This document shows, piece by piece, positions 1-7,203 of a stretch of DNA of 12,203 nucleotides. The translations under genes and the position numbers were made by a program. This stretch comes from an uncultured Clostridia bacterium. Its GTDB lineage: Bacteria; Bacillota; Clostridia; UBA1381. The first letter of the stretch is position 1, and every line of letters begins with the position of its first letter. The stretch lies in the NCBI GenBank assembly GCA_905235885.1, contig CAJONM010000064.1:1-12203 (forward strand), written 5' to 3'. The notes under the pieces were generated by a model. It was not told where the DNA came from and ran no database searches. It saw only the letters and a program-made list of their open reading frames with translations.

Positions 1-2336
1 CCCTCCCAGGTCATGAAGCCTATGAGGATGTTCTTGCCCAGCGCAAGCTCGCCGTTGTCCATAGCAGGACCGTCAACGATGATGTCACCCTTTTTAACGC
101 GCTCACCGGCGCTTACGATCGGACGCTGGTTTATGCAGGTGCTTTGGTTGGAGCGGACAAACTTTATGAGCTTATGCTCATGGGTCGTGCCGCTGTCGCC
201 CTTTATTACGATCCTCTCCGAATCGACCTTCTCAACAACGCCGTCTTCCTTGGCAAGAACTGCCGAGCCGGAGTCTCTTGCCACCTTATGCTCTATGCCC
301 GTACCGACTATAGGCGAGTCCGGCATAAGCAGCGGCACTGCCTGGCACTGCATGTTCGAGCCCATGAGCGCGCGGTTCGCGTCGTCGTTTTCAAGGAACG
401 GTATGCACGCCGTAACGACAGATACGAGCTGACGCGGCGATACATCCATGTAGTCGATGCGGTCGGGCGTTGTTTCGAGTATATCCTCGCGGTGACGCGC
501 CGAAACGCGCTTTGACAGGAACGATCCGTCCTCGGCAAGAGGCTCGTTTGCCTGCGCTATTATATAGCCGTCCTCTACATCGGCTGTCATATATTCTATA
601 GTATCTGTGACCTTGCCGTCTACGACCTTGCGGTACGGCGCCTCGACGAAGCCGTACTGGTTTACTCTGGCAAATGTCGCCAATGATGTGATAAGACCGA
701 TATTCGGGCCTTCAGGCGTTTCTATCGGACACATTCTGCCGTAATGCGAATAGTGTATATCACGCACCTCAAAGCCGGCTCTCTCTCTTGACAGACCGCC
801 CGGGCCGAGCGCGGATATTCTTCTCTTATGTCTCAGCTCCGCAAGCGGATTGGGCTGATCCATGAACTGAGAAAGCTGCGATGAGCCGAAAAACTCATTT
901 ATTGTAGCTATCACAGGTCGTATATTTATAAGCGAAGTCGGAGTGATTATCTCCATCTCCTGTGTTGACATCCTCTCGCGGACGGTTCTTTCCATTCTTG
1001 AAAGTCCGATCCTGAACTGGTTCTGCAAAAGCTCTCCGACGCAGCGCAAGCGGCGGTTTCCGAGATGGTCTATGTCATCTATGGAGCCTGTGCCGTTTGC
1101 AAGGCATATGCAATAGTTTATGGAGGCGAATATATCATCCTCGGTTATATGCTTCGGGCTCAGCTCTGCAAATCTCAGCTCTATCTGTCGCCTTGCCTCC
1201 TCGGTGTCGCCGTCCGCCTTCTCAAGTATGTCAATAAGGACGCTGCGGCGCACCTTGTCGGCATATATGTCAAGATCGTCAACATCAAAATCAACATATT
1301 CCTTCAGATATACCATATCGTTTGAGAATACGATAACGCGCTGCTCCTCTATCTCAAGAACAACTCTGTTTACGCCGGCGCGGTCTATCGCCTCCGCCAT
1401 ATCCTTTGATATTACATCGCCTGCCATGGCGAGGATCTCGCCCGTTCGCGGATCGGAGATCGGCTCTGCTGCCTTATGCCCTGCGATACGCTCCTTTATC
1501 TCAACCTTCTTGTTATACTTATATCTTCCCACTCTCGCAAGATCGTAACGCTTGGGATCGAAAAGCATATTGGTGATCAGCGACTCAGCGTTCTCAACAT
1601 TGAGCGGCTCGCCCGGACGGAGTCTTTTATATATCTCCAAAAGCGCCTCGTCGCGCGAGGTGGACGGGTCCTTTTCAAGAGTTGCCGTCACCTTCGGATC
1701 ATCGCCGAACATTTCCAGTATCTCGCCGTTGGACTGTATGCCCATCGCACGCAAAAGCACCGTCATCGGCAGCTTTCTCGTCCTGTCAAGGCGCACGGAA
1801 AACACATCGTTTGAATCCGTTTCATATTCCAGCCACGCGCCCCTATACGGAATGACCGTCGTTTTATACAGCGGCTTGCCGTTCTTGTCGCGCTCAAATT
1901 CATAGTACATTCCCGGTGAACGCACCAGCTGGCTTACGATAACACGCTCCGCGCCGTTTATGATAAATGTTCCCTGATCGGTCATGAGCGGGAAATCGCC
2001 CATAAACAGCTCCTGCTCCTTTATTTCGCCGGTCTCTTCATTTATAAGCCTTACATCCGCTCTCAGCGGCGCGGCGTATTTGGCGTCGCGCTCCTTGCAT
2101 TCCTCTACCGTATATTTCGGATTGTAGTCTATGCGGTAGTCAAAAAACTCAAGCGACAGCTTTCCCGAATGATCCTTTATCGGCGACACATCCGCGAAAA
2201 CTTCCTTTAACCCCTCTTCGATGAACCATCTGTACGAGTCCTTCTGGATCTCGATAAGATTGGGCATTTCAAGCGGCTCTTTGATCTTCGCATAGCTGAG
2301 TCGGACATTTTTTCCGGCGGTTGTTGCGTGTAACAT
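1..2336 (-). CDS. rpoB: RNA polymerase beta subunit, N-terminal 778 codons (C-terminus outside window)
   Basis: Catalytic beta subunit of DNA-dependent RNA polymerase. The minus-strand frame is open from ATG at 2336-2334 to the left edge and reads [20 protein letters not shown] at its start. Recognisable beta-subunit blocks follow in order: the protrusion and lobe segment with [20 protein letters not shown], the rifampicin-binding cluster from G484 ([17 protein letters not shown], then [20 protein letters not shown]), [20 protein letters not shown], and [13 protein letters not shown] at the edge. About a third of a typical Clostridia protein is missing on the left. The start is supported by a GAGGTGA ribosome binding site 9 bases upstream (minus strand) and by family alignment. 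Residues equivalent to E. coli D516, H526 and S531 are wild type (D493, H503, S508). P495 and R502 sit where E. coli has N518 and T525. The gene is transcribed away from the microcompartment operon, and rplL is not upstream of it. Confidence 0.99.
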   Translation of the reverse strand, partial: MLHATTAGKNVRLSYAKIKEPLEMPNLIEIQKDSYRWFIEEGLKEVFADVSPIKDHSGKLSLEFFDYRIDYNPKYTVEECKERDAKYAAPLRADVRLINEETGEIKEQELFMGDFPLMTDQGTFIINGAERVIVSQLVRSPGMYYEFERDKNGKPLYKTTVIPYRGAWLEYETDSNDVFSVRLDRTRKLPMTVLLRAMGIQSNGEILEMFGDDPKVTATLEKDPSTSRDEALLEIYKRLRPGEPLNVENAESLITNMLFDPKRYDLARVGRYKYNKKVEIKERIAGHKAAEPISDPRTGEILAMAGDVISKDMAEAIDRAGVNRVVLEIEEQRVIVFSNDMVYLKEYVDFDVDDLDIYADKVRRSVLIDILEKADGDTEEARRQIELRFAELSPKHITEDDIFASINYCICLANGTGSIDDIDHLGNRRLRCVGELLQNQFRIGLSRMERTVRERMSTQEMEIITPTSLINIRPVIATINEFFGSSQLSQFMDQPNPLAELRHKRRISALGPGGLSRERAGFEVRDIHYSHYGRMCPIETPEGPNIGLITSLATFARVNQYGFVEAPYRKVVDGKVTDTIEYMTADVEDGYIIAQANEPLAEDGSFLSKRVSARHREDILETTPDRIDYMDVSPRQLVSVVTACIPFLENDDANRALMGSNMQCQAVPLLMPDSPIVGTGIEHKVARDSGSAVLAKEDGVVEKVDSERIVIKGDSGTTHEHKLIKFVRSNQSTCINQRPIVSAGERVKKGDIIVDGPAMDNGELALGKNILIGFMTWE

Positions 2337-2382
2337 CTTAGAAAATCACCTCATGCTTAGTATTTTCACATTCCCCACAAAC

Positions 2383-2396
2383 CGCATAGTTATGCG
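2383..2396 (-). other. Small palindrome in the rpoB leader
   Basis: CGCATA-GT-TATGCG is a perfect inverted repeat (6-bp arms) inside the roughly 100-base untranslated leader of rpoB, about 50 bases before the start codon. It could be a small RNA hairpin or an operator. No U-tract follows it on the minus strand, so it is not a terminator. Its function is unknown. Confidence 0.4.
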
Positions 2397-2444
2397 ATTT
2401 TCGGCTTGTTTTCGCCTCAAAGTGGGTAAATCTCTGATTTTATC

Positions 2445-2473
2445 ATCATACCACAACTTTCCTTGCTTGTCAA
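2445..2473 (-). promoter_or_regulatory. Sigma-A promoter of rpoB
   Basis: On the minus strand there is a perfect -35 TTGACA (2473-2468), a 17-base spacer and -10 TATGAT (2450-2445). The -10 is preceded by TGG, an extended -10 element. T-rich and A-rich tracts upstream of the -35 may act as an UP element. Transcription would start near 2438, giving a leader of about 100 bases. It is a strong housekeeping-type promoter and shows that rpoB is here transcribed independently of ribosomal protein genes. Confidence 0.85.
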
Positions 2474-2522
2474 CCCTAAATTTCCTGATTTTTACTTTTT
2501 TAAACAAAATAAAAAAAATATA

Positions 2523-2551
2523 TTGCAATTGTGCCTTGTTTATGCTATAAT
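2523..2551 (+). promoter_or_regulatory. Upstream promoter P1 of the microcompartment operon
   Basis: TTGCAA (2523-2528), 17-base spacer, TATAAT (2546-2551) with a TGC extended -10. An A-tract-rich segment lies just upstream. The predicted start is near 2558, giving a leader of about 128 bases that contains the 2574-2594 inverted repeat and promoter P2. Confidence 0.65.
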
Positions 2552-2573
2552 ATCCATATATAGTGTATTGGTC

Positions 2574-2594
2574 GGAAAATATTTTAAATTTTCC
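2574..2594. promoter_or_regulatory. Inverted repeat, candidate operator between P1 and P2
   Basis: GGAAAAT-7-ATTTTCC is a perfect 7-bp inverted repeat centred at 2584. It lies just downstream of the P1 start and about 56 bp upstream of the predicted P2 start. That position would suit an activator of P2 or a roadblock to P1. It could equally be a weak AU-rich hairpin in the P1 leader. No regulator gene is in the window. Confidence 0.35.
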
Positions 2595-2604
2595 AAAAAA
2601 GGTC

Positions 2605-2633
2605 TTTACAAAACAAAATAAATGTAGTATAAT
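2605..2633 (+). promoter_or_regulatory. Proximal promoter P2 of the microcompartment operon
   Basis: TTTACA (2605-2610), an exact 17-base spacer, and a perfect -10 TATAAT (2628-2633). The start is predicted near 2640, giving a leader of about 45 bases before the aldolase ATG, with GAGGG (2673-2677) as ribosome binding site. With only one -35 mismatch, this is a better sigma-A promoter than P1. Confidence 0.85.
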
Positions 2634-2685
2634 ACAAAAAAAACAAAGAAAACCAAAAAAATTATAATGAAAGAGGGCAGCAGTT

Positions 2686-3579
2686 ATGTACAAGTCAGAT
2701 TACGAAATCAAAAAAGAGCTGTGCGAGATCGGCAGAAGAATTTATAATGACGGCTTCGTTGCGGCAAACGACGGTAATTTCTCCGTTAAGATCGACGAGA
2801 ACACCTTTTATGTTACACCGACGGGCGTTTCCAAGGGCTTTATGACGCCGGAAATGATCTGTAAGGTGGACGGTCAGGGAAACCTCAAGGAGAAGAACGG
2901 ACAGTGGAAGCCGTCCTCGGAATTTAAGATGCACCTGAAGGTGTATCAGCAAAGACCGGATGTAAACGCGGTCGTTCACGCGCATCCGCCTATCGCGACA
3001 TCATTCGCCATTGCCGGTATAGCGCTTGACAAGCTCATAATGCCGGAGGCGATCATATTCCTCGGCGCGGTACCGATCGCGCAGTACGGAACACCGTCTA
3101 CCATGGAAATACCCGAATCGCTTGAGCCGTATCTTCAGGATTACGATGCCGTTCTTCTGGCAAACCACGGCGCACTTTCGTTCGGCTGTGACCTTAATAC
3201 GGCGTTCTTCAGAATGGAATCGACAGAATTTTACGCAAAGCTTCTCATGTATGCGCGTCTGCTCGGCGGCGAGAAAGAGATCCCGTGCGGCGAGGTAAAG
3301 AAGCTTATTGATCTGAGAAAGCAGTTCGGCGTTCCCGGCAAGCACCCGATGGAGAAGCTCTGCCCCGGATGCTATGCCGGCGATGACACCTGCTCTATGT
3401 CACCCACGGACGCAAACGAGAAATACGGCATGGAAACAAGCGCGGCTTATCACGGCTTCCAGCCGCTCCCGTCACAGGTATGCCCGACGCCGAAAAAGGA
3501 TTGCGGATGCAGTGACAAGGATATAGAAAAGATAGTTGCGGAAGTAACGAAGAGGGTACTGGAGCAGTATAACAAATAA
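2686..3579 (+). CDS. Class II (zinc) aldolase, fuculose-1-phosphate aldolase type, with C-terminal encapsulation tail
   Basis: Predicted zinc-dependent aldolase that cleaves a ketose-1-phosphate (fuculose- or rhamnulose-1-phosphate class) into DHAP and an aldehyde, probably lactaldehyde. The class II aldolase/adducin fold covers residues 1-215. It has the NDGNFS and TPTGVSKG phosphate-site loops (about 28-51), the catalytic Glu of PSSEF (E79), and zinc ligands H98 and H100 (HAHP) and H161 (NHG). The related epimerases share this fold, so the exact substrate is not provable. Residues 220-297 are an extension absent from free-standing FucA (about 215 aa). It is a linker with Cys at 226, 229, 236, 266, 273 and 275, ending in an amphipathic helix (I280, I283, V284, V287, V291, L292) read as an encapsulation peptide. 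ATG 2686 has GAGGG 8 bases upstream. The stop overlaps the next start by one base (TAATG). It is the first gene of the operon. Confidence 0.95.
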   Translation: MYKSDYEIKKELCEIGRRIYNDGFVAANDGNFSVKIDENTFYVTPTGVSKGFMTPEMICKVDGQGNLKEKNGQWKPSSEFKMHLKVYQQRPDVNAVVHAHPPIATSFAIAGIALDKLIMPEAIIFLGAVPIAQYGTPSTMEIPESLEPYLQDYDAVLLANHGALSFGCDLNTAFFRMESTEFYAKLLMYARLLGGEKEIPCGEVKKLIDLRKQFGVPGKHPMEKLCPGCYAGDDTCSMSPTDANEKYGMETSAAYHGFQPLPSQVCPTPKKDCGCSDKDIEKIVAEVTKRVLEQYNK

Positions 3580-4109
3580 TGAAAACCATTGACGATATGC
3601 TGCGCGAGGTAGCACAGATCAAAGGTATTGAGCGCGGCGTGCCACAGGCGGCGCAAAGCGCAGCAACTGATATAGCAATGAGACCGACTCTTTGTCTTTC
3701 CCTTGCCAAGGAGATTACATATTGTATCGAAAAAGCGGCGGAGAGCATGGGGCTGTATGTCGTAACGGCGATAACGGATGCCGGCGGCAGACTGATCCTG
3801 CTTGAAGCGATGGACAATTCGCTTATTGCAAGCATTACGGCGGCACAGGAAAAGGCGTATACGGCAGTTGCGCTTAAAATGCCCACGCATGAGGCTTTAA
3901 AGGCTTCAAGGGGCGGCGCGTTTGACGGGCTTACAAACGGCGGCGGCATCCTGATGCTCGGCGGCGGCTATCCGATAGAGTGCGAGGGCGCCGTTATCGG
4001 CGGCATAGGCGTATCGGGCGGAACAAAAGATCAGGACGAGGCACTCGCAAGAGCCGGCGTGCTGTATGCAAACGAAAGACTTAACAATATTGACCGGAAA
4101 AGGGGGTAA
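3579..4109 (+). CDS. GlcG/HbpS/PduO C-terminal-domain protein (DUF336, haem-degrading family)
   Basis: A 176-aa single-domain member of the family (Pfam PF03928) that includes GlcG, haem-binding HbpS and the C-terminal half of PduO. Visible hallmarks are VVTAITDAGGRLILLEAMD (about 61-79), the helix QEKAYTAVALKMPT, and the glycine-rich GGGILMLGGGYPI and GGIGVSGGTKDQDEALA near the end. The adenosyltransferase half of PduO is absent, so a role in B12 activation is unlikely. Family members bind haem or related cofactors, and the role inside compartments is not settled. Residues 4-14 (I4, M7, L8, V11, I14) form an amphipathic helix, followed by a loose linker to about residue 33. This resembles an N-terminal encapsulation peptide. 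The gene starts within the aldolase stop codon (translational coupling) and ends 4 bases before the aldehyde dehydrogenase start. Confidence 0.9.
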   Translation: MKTIDDMLREVAQIKGIERGVPQAAQSAATDIAMRPTLCLSLAKEITYCIEKAAESMGLYVVTAITDAGGRLILLEAMDNSLIASITAAQEKAYTAVALKMPTHEALKASRGGAFDGLTNGGGILMLGGGYPIECEGAVIGGIGVSGGTKDQDEALARAGVLYANERLNNIDRKRG

Positions 4110-4113
4110 TACC

Positions 4114-5532
4114 GTGGTAGATGAACAGAGAATAAGCCGCATAGTCAAGGATGTTCTCTCAAACATGGACACATCCGCGGCAGCGACGCCAAAGCGCAAG
4201 CAGCTGGGCGTGTTCGATACTATGGAGGAGGCGCTCGACGCGGTAGGCAAGGCTTACGCTCAATTCAGAAAATATAATCTTGCCCAGCGCGAGGCGATCA
4301 TAAGCCAGATAAGAAAGCTCACTCACGAGGAAGCGGAGACTATGGCAAAGCTTGCCGTTGAGGATACTAAAATGGGCAATGTGTACCATAAAATATTAAA
4401 GCATCATCTCGTTGCAGATAAGACGCTTGGAACAGAGGATCTTGATACGAGAGCATTTTCGGGCGACGGCGGACTGACGCTCATAGAAATGGGCCCGTAC
4501 GGGATAATCGGCGCGATAACGCCGTCGACAAATCCGAGCTGTACCGTTATATGCAACAGTATATGTATGCTTGCCGGCGGAAACGCGGTAGTATTCAATC
4601 CGCATCCGCACGCAAAGCGCATATCGGCATATGCGGTAGATATGGTAAACCGTGCTGTTCTTGCGGCAGGCGGCCCTGAAAACATCGTAGCGACGGTTGC
4701 AAATCCGACTATGGAAACATCAAATGTCATGGTCAATCATCCGTCTGTAAAGATGCTTGTTGCCACAGGCGGACCGGGCGTTGTAAAAATGCTCCTGTCA
4801 TCGGGCAAGAAGGCGATCGGCGCCGGCGCCGGCAATCCGCCGGTAATAGTTGACGAGACTGCCGATATTAAAAAGGCAGCCAAGGACATCATAGACGGCT
4901 GCACATTCGATAACAACCTTCCGTGTATCGCGGAAAAGGAAGTTTTCGCACTTAACGCAATAGCTGACGAGCTTATTCATCATATGCTCAAAAACGGCGC
5001 GTATCTTCTCAATGCCGCGGAGCTGAGGGAGCTTGAAAAGGTCGCAACGCAATGGGTAACGAACAAAAAGGGCAACAAGGTCCAGGTCATCAACAAGGAC
5101 TGCGTCGGACGCTCGGCGAAGGTAATCCTTGAAAAGATAGGCGTGACGGTAGGGGACGATGTAAGATGTATCCTCTGCGAGACTGATTTCTCGCATCCGT
5201 TCGTCCAGATAGAGCTTATGATGCCGATACTTCCCGTCGTCCGCGTAGCTACATTTGACGAGGCGGTCGAGATGGCTGTAAAGGCAGAGCATGGCAACAG
5301 GCATTCGGCGCATCTGCATTCAAAGAATGTCGATCATATGACGCAATATGCCAAGGCGATAGAAACGACGATATTCGTAAAGAATGCGCCAAGCTATGCC
5401 GGCATAGGCTTCAACGCGGAGGGCTGGACGACATTTACCATAGCAGGTCCGACAGGCGAGGGAATAACCTCTCCCAGAAGCTTTACAAGGATAAGAAGAT
5501 GCGTATTAAGTGATGCACTTCATATTATATAA
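4114..5532 (+). CDS. pduP: CoA-acylating aldehyde dehydrogenase, PduP type, with N-terminal encapsulation peptide
   Basis: A 472-aa enzyme oxidising an aldehyde to acyl-CoA with NAD+. Given the aldolase, the substrate is plausibly lactaldehyde (or propionaldehyde if a dehydratase is encoded elsewhere). The PduP/EutE signatures are visible: GPYGIIGAITPSTNP (about 127-141), NPHPHAKR, VATGGPGVV, GAGAGNPPVIVDETADI (237 onward), and the catalytic cysteine C271 in DNNLPCIAEKEVF. Residues 1-19 form an amphipathic helix (I7, I10, V11, V14, L15, M18) followed by a Ser/Ala/Thr/Pro linker, the usual encapsulation tag of PduP. I chose GTG 4114. It has AGGGGG a few bases upstream, follows the previous stop by 4 bases and puts the tag at the true N-terminus. 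An ATG at 4066 in the same frame would add 16 residues inside the preceding gene and is unlikely. Confidence 0.96.
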   Translation: MVDEQRISRIVKDVLSNMDTSAAATPKRKQLGVFDTMEEALDAVGKAYAQFRKYNLAQREAIISQIRKLTHEEAETMAKLAVEDTKMGNVYHKILKHHLVADKTLGTEDLDTRAFSGDGGLTLIEMGPYGIIGAITPSTNPSCTVICNSICMLAGGNAVVFNPHPHAKRISAYAVDMVNRAVLAAGGPENIVATVANPTMETSNVMVNHPSVKMLVATGGPGVVKMLLSSGKKAIGAGAGNPPVIVDETADIKKAAKDIIDGCTFDNNLPCIAEKEVFALNAIADELIHHMLKNGAYLLNAAELRELEKVATQWVTNKKGNKVQVINKDCVGRSAKVILEKIGVTVGDDVRCILCETDFSHPFVQIELMMPILPVVRVATFDEAVEMAVKAEHGNRHSAHLHSKNVDHMTQYAKAIETTIFVKNAPSYAGIGFNAEGWTTFTIAGPTGEGITSPRSFTRIRRCVLSDALHII

Positions 5533-5555
5533 GAATAAGAAGGAGTGTGATAACA

Positions 5556-6788
5556 TTGGCTATAAGTGATAATGAGATCGCTGCATTGGTGCAGCAGGTT
5601 TTAAAGGAAATGACAGGCGGAGCAGCCGCGCCGGCATCTCCGCGCTCATATGCCGCTCCGGCACCGGGTGGCTCGATACCCAAGACCGCAAGAGTGGCGA
5701 TGCTTACGGAGCTGAAAAAATTTGAAGTCAGAGAATACCCGATCCCGGAGGTCGGAGACGATGATATCCTCGTCCGCGTTGAGGGCTGCGGCGTATGCGG
5801 CACGGACGCACATGAATTTAAGGTAGACCCGTTCGGACTTATCCCCGTTGCACTGGGTCATGAGGGTACCGGCGAGATCGTAAAGATGGGTAAGAATGTC
5901 AAGACAGACAGCGCCGGAAAGCCGGTCAAGGTCGGCGATAAGGTCGTTACCTGTATGATATTCAAGGATAACCCCGACATAACGATGTTCGACCTTAACA
6001 AGAAGAATGTCGGCGGCGCGGATGTTTACGGACTTCTGCCCGATGATGATGTACACCTCAACGGTTGGTTCAGCGATTACATATTTATAAGAGGCGGATC
6101 GTTCGGCTCGACTTTCTTCAATGTCAGCGACCTCGACCTCGAATCGAGAATACTCATTGAGCCTTGCGCGGTGCTTGTACACGCGGTGGAAAGAGCAAAA
6201 ACAACGGATATACTGAGATTTAATTCAAGAGTCGTTGTTCAGGGCTGCGGTCCGATAGGACTTATATGTATCGCCGTACTGCGGACGATGGGCGTTGAGA
6301 ACATCGTAGCCGTTGACGGTAACGATCAGAGACTTGCATTCGCAAGGAAAATGGGTGCGAACAACACCGTAAACTTTATGAACCACAAGGGCATAGACGC
6401 GCTTTCGGGCGCGGTCGCGGACGCATTCGGCGGTCATCTTGCCGATTTCGCGTTCCAGTGCACAGGCTCGCCGGTTGCTCACAGCAACATCTATCATTTC
6501 ATCAGAAACGGCGGCGGACTTTGCGAGCTGGGCTTCTTCATCAACGGCGGCGACGCTACGATCAATCCGCACTTTGACCTTTGCTCAAAGGAAATAACTC
6601 TTGTCGGCTCATGGGTATACACGCTCAGGGATTATGTGACCACATTCGATTTCTTAAAGAGAGCGATCGGCATAGGCATCCCGATAAAGGAGCTTATAAC
6701 ACATCGCTTCAGCCTTGACGAGATGAATGAGGCGCTTGAGACAAATCTGGCGCAAAAGGGTCTGAAGATAGCGTATATAGCGAAATAA
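5556..6788 (+). CDS. Zinc-type MDR alcohol dehydrogenase with N-terminal encapsulation peptide
   Basis: A 410-aa medium-chain dehydrogenase/reductase (GroES-like domain plus Rossmann domain), proposed to reduce the compartment's aldehyde to alcohol and regenerate NAD+ for the aldehyde dehydrogenase. Catalytic zinc residues are visible as C81 (GCGVCGTD), H102-E103 (LGHEG) and E202 (IEPCAVLVHAVE). The cofactor motif is QGCGPIG (229-235), with acidic D254 (VAVDGND) favouring NAD(H). The structural-zinc lobe that normally carries CxxCxxC is absent; the segment about 130-165 has a single Cys. Residues 4-19 (I8, L11, V12, V15, L16, M19) are an amphipathic helix, followed by an Ala/Pro/Gly linker to about 42: an encapsulation tag rarely seen on this fold. 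The start is a rare TTG at 5556, with AAGGAG ending 10 bases upstream. The GTG at 5547 lies only one base from that ribosome binding site and is rejected. Canonical Pdu/Eut systems use an unrelated iron-dependent alcohol dehydrogenase here. Confidence 0.92.
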   Translation: MAISDNEIAALVQQVLKEMTGGAAAPASPRSYAAPAPGGSIPKTARVAMLTELKKFEVREYPIPEVGDDDILVRVEGCGVCGTDAHEFKVDPFGLIPVALGHEGTGEIVKMGKNVKTDSAGKPVKVGDKVVTCMIFKDNPDITMFDLNKKNVGGADVYGLLPDDDVHLNGWFSDYIFIRGGSFGSTFFNVSDLDLESRILIEPCAVLVHAVERAKTTDILRFNSRVVVQGCGPIGLICIAVLRTMGVENIVAVDGNDQRLAFARKMGANNTVNFMNHKGIDALSGAVADAFGGHLADFAFQCTGSPVAHSNIYHFIRNGGGLCELGFFINGGDATINPHFDLCSKEITLVGSWVYTLRDYVTTFDFLKRAIGIGIPIKELITHRFSLDEMNEALETNLAQKGLKIAYIAK

Positions 6789-6827
6789 AACACGCTTGCT
6801 TATATTACGGTTTAAGGAGAGCTACAT

Positions 6828-7169
6828 ATGAATGAAGCAATCGGAATAGTAGAGATGTTCGGGTTTGTAACGGCGATAACGGCGGCGGACGCGGCGGCAA
6901 AGGCGGCGGATGTCAAGGTGATCGCGATAGATTCAAACAAGCCGGCGAATGCCGAGACCGTTGAGGTGCCGCTTATCATGGCGATAAAGCTCCAAGGCGA
7001 GGTATCGGCGGTGAAGGCTGCCGTTGACGCGGCTGTCGAGGCGGCAAATTCTGTTTCGGGCGTCATTTGCAGCAAGGTTATTTCCGGCCCCACCGATGAT
7101 GCGGTAAAAATGGCTCAGCGTATATCCGTCGGCAGAGACCGCGTCGGACATATACCGATGAACGCGTAG
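6828..7169 (+). CDS. BMC-H shell protein 1, divergent pore loop
   Basis: A 113-aa single BMC-domain protein (PF00936), expected to form hexameric shell tiles. It opens with EAIGIVEMFGFVTAITAADAA and continues through AADVKVIAID and LQGEVSAVKAAVDAAVEAA, all classical. The loop that normally lines the central pore (about 13 residues with a GSG or GGG tip) is replaced by a longer segment beginning DSNKPANAETVEVPLIM, about 9 residues longer than in the paralogue at 7992. The tail after the last strand is also longer (about 25 residues, GRDRVGHIPMNA end). ATG 6828 has AAGGAGA 7 bases upstream. Ala codons are dominated by GCG, as in most genes here. The altered pore suggests selectivity for a larger or different metabolite, or a gated or closed pore. 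This is inference. Confidence 0.93.
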   Translation: MNEAIGIVEMFGFVTAITAADAAAKAADVKVIAIDSNKPANAETVEVPLIMAIKLQGEVSAVKAAVDAAVEAANSVSGVICSKVISGPTDDAVKMAQRISVGRDRVGHIPMNA

Positions 7170-7203
7170 GCTCAGAGTTTTGTGAAAGGAATTGTAATAC
7201 ATT

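Larger units (their letters stand above)
2337..2685. promoter_or_regulatory. Divergent control region between rpoB and the microcompartment operon
   Basis: This 349-bp AT-rich gap has no credible gene. It holds one minus-strand promoter (for rpoB) and two plus-strand promoters (for the operon), listed separately. The two back-to-back -35 boxes (2468-2473 and 2523-2528) are about 50 bp apart and flank a stretch of A- and T-tracts (2483-2520) that could act as an UP element in both directions. A short frame at 2353-2550 lacks a ribosome binding site and runs antisense to the rpoB leader, so I do not call it. Confidence 0.85.

Noticed and set aside
2353..2550. Small plus-strand gene in the divergent region (65 codons)
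   Set aside because: No ribosome binding site or promoter, AT-rich low-complexity product, and it overlaps the rpoB promoter and leader.
2502..2622. Repeated AAACAAAATAAA (2502-2513 and 2611-2622)
   Set aside because: A 12-base match in very AT-rich DNA is expected by chance and is not aligned with either promoter in the same way.
3395..3949. Long open frame on the minus strand (184 codons) across the aldolase end and GlcG-like gene
   Set aside because: It overlaps two strongly supported genes and has no ribosome binding site or recognisable domain. Its composition (Ser/Arg/Cys/Ile-rich) is what the antisense of GC-biased codons gives. The same applies to minus-strand frames at 4798-5319, 5646-6182, 8213-8923, 9309-10004 and 11425-11955.
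4066..4113. Upstream ATG extension of the aldehyde dehydrogenase
   Set aside because: It lies within the preceding gene in another frame and lacks a good ribosome binding site. GTG 4114 places the encapsulation helix at the N-terminus.
5547..5555. GTG 5547 as start of the MDR dehydrogenase
   Set aside because: It is one base from AAGGAG, too close for initiation. TTG 5556 has a 10-base spacer.
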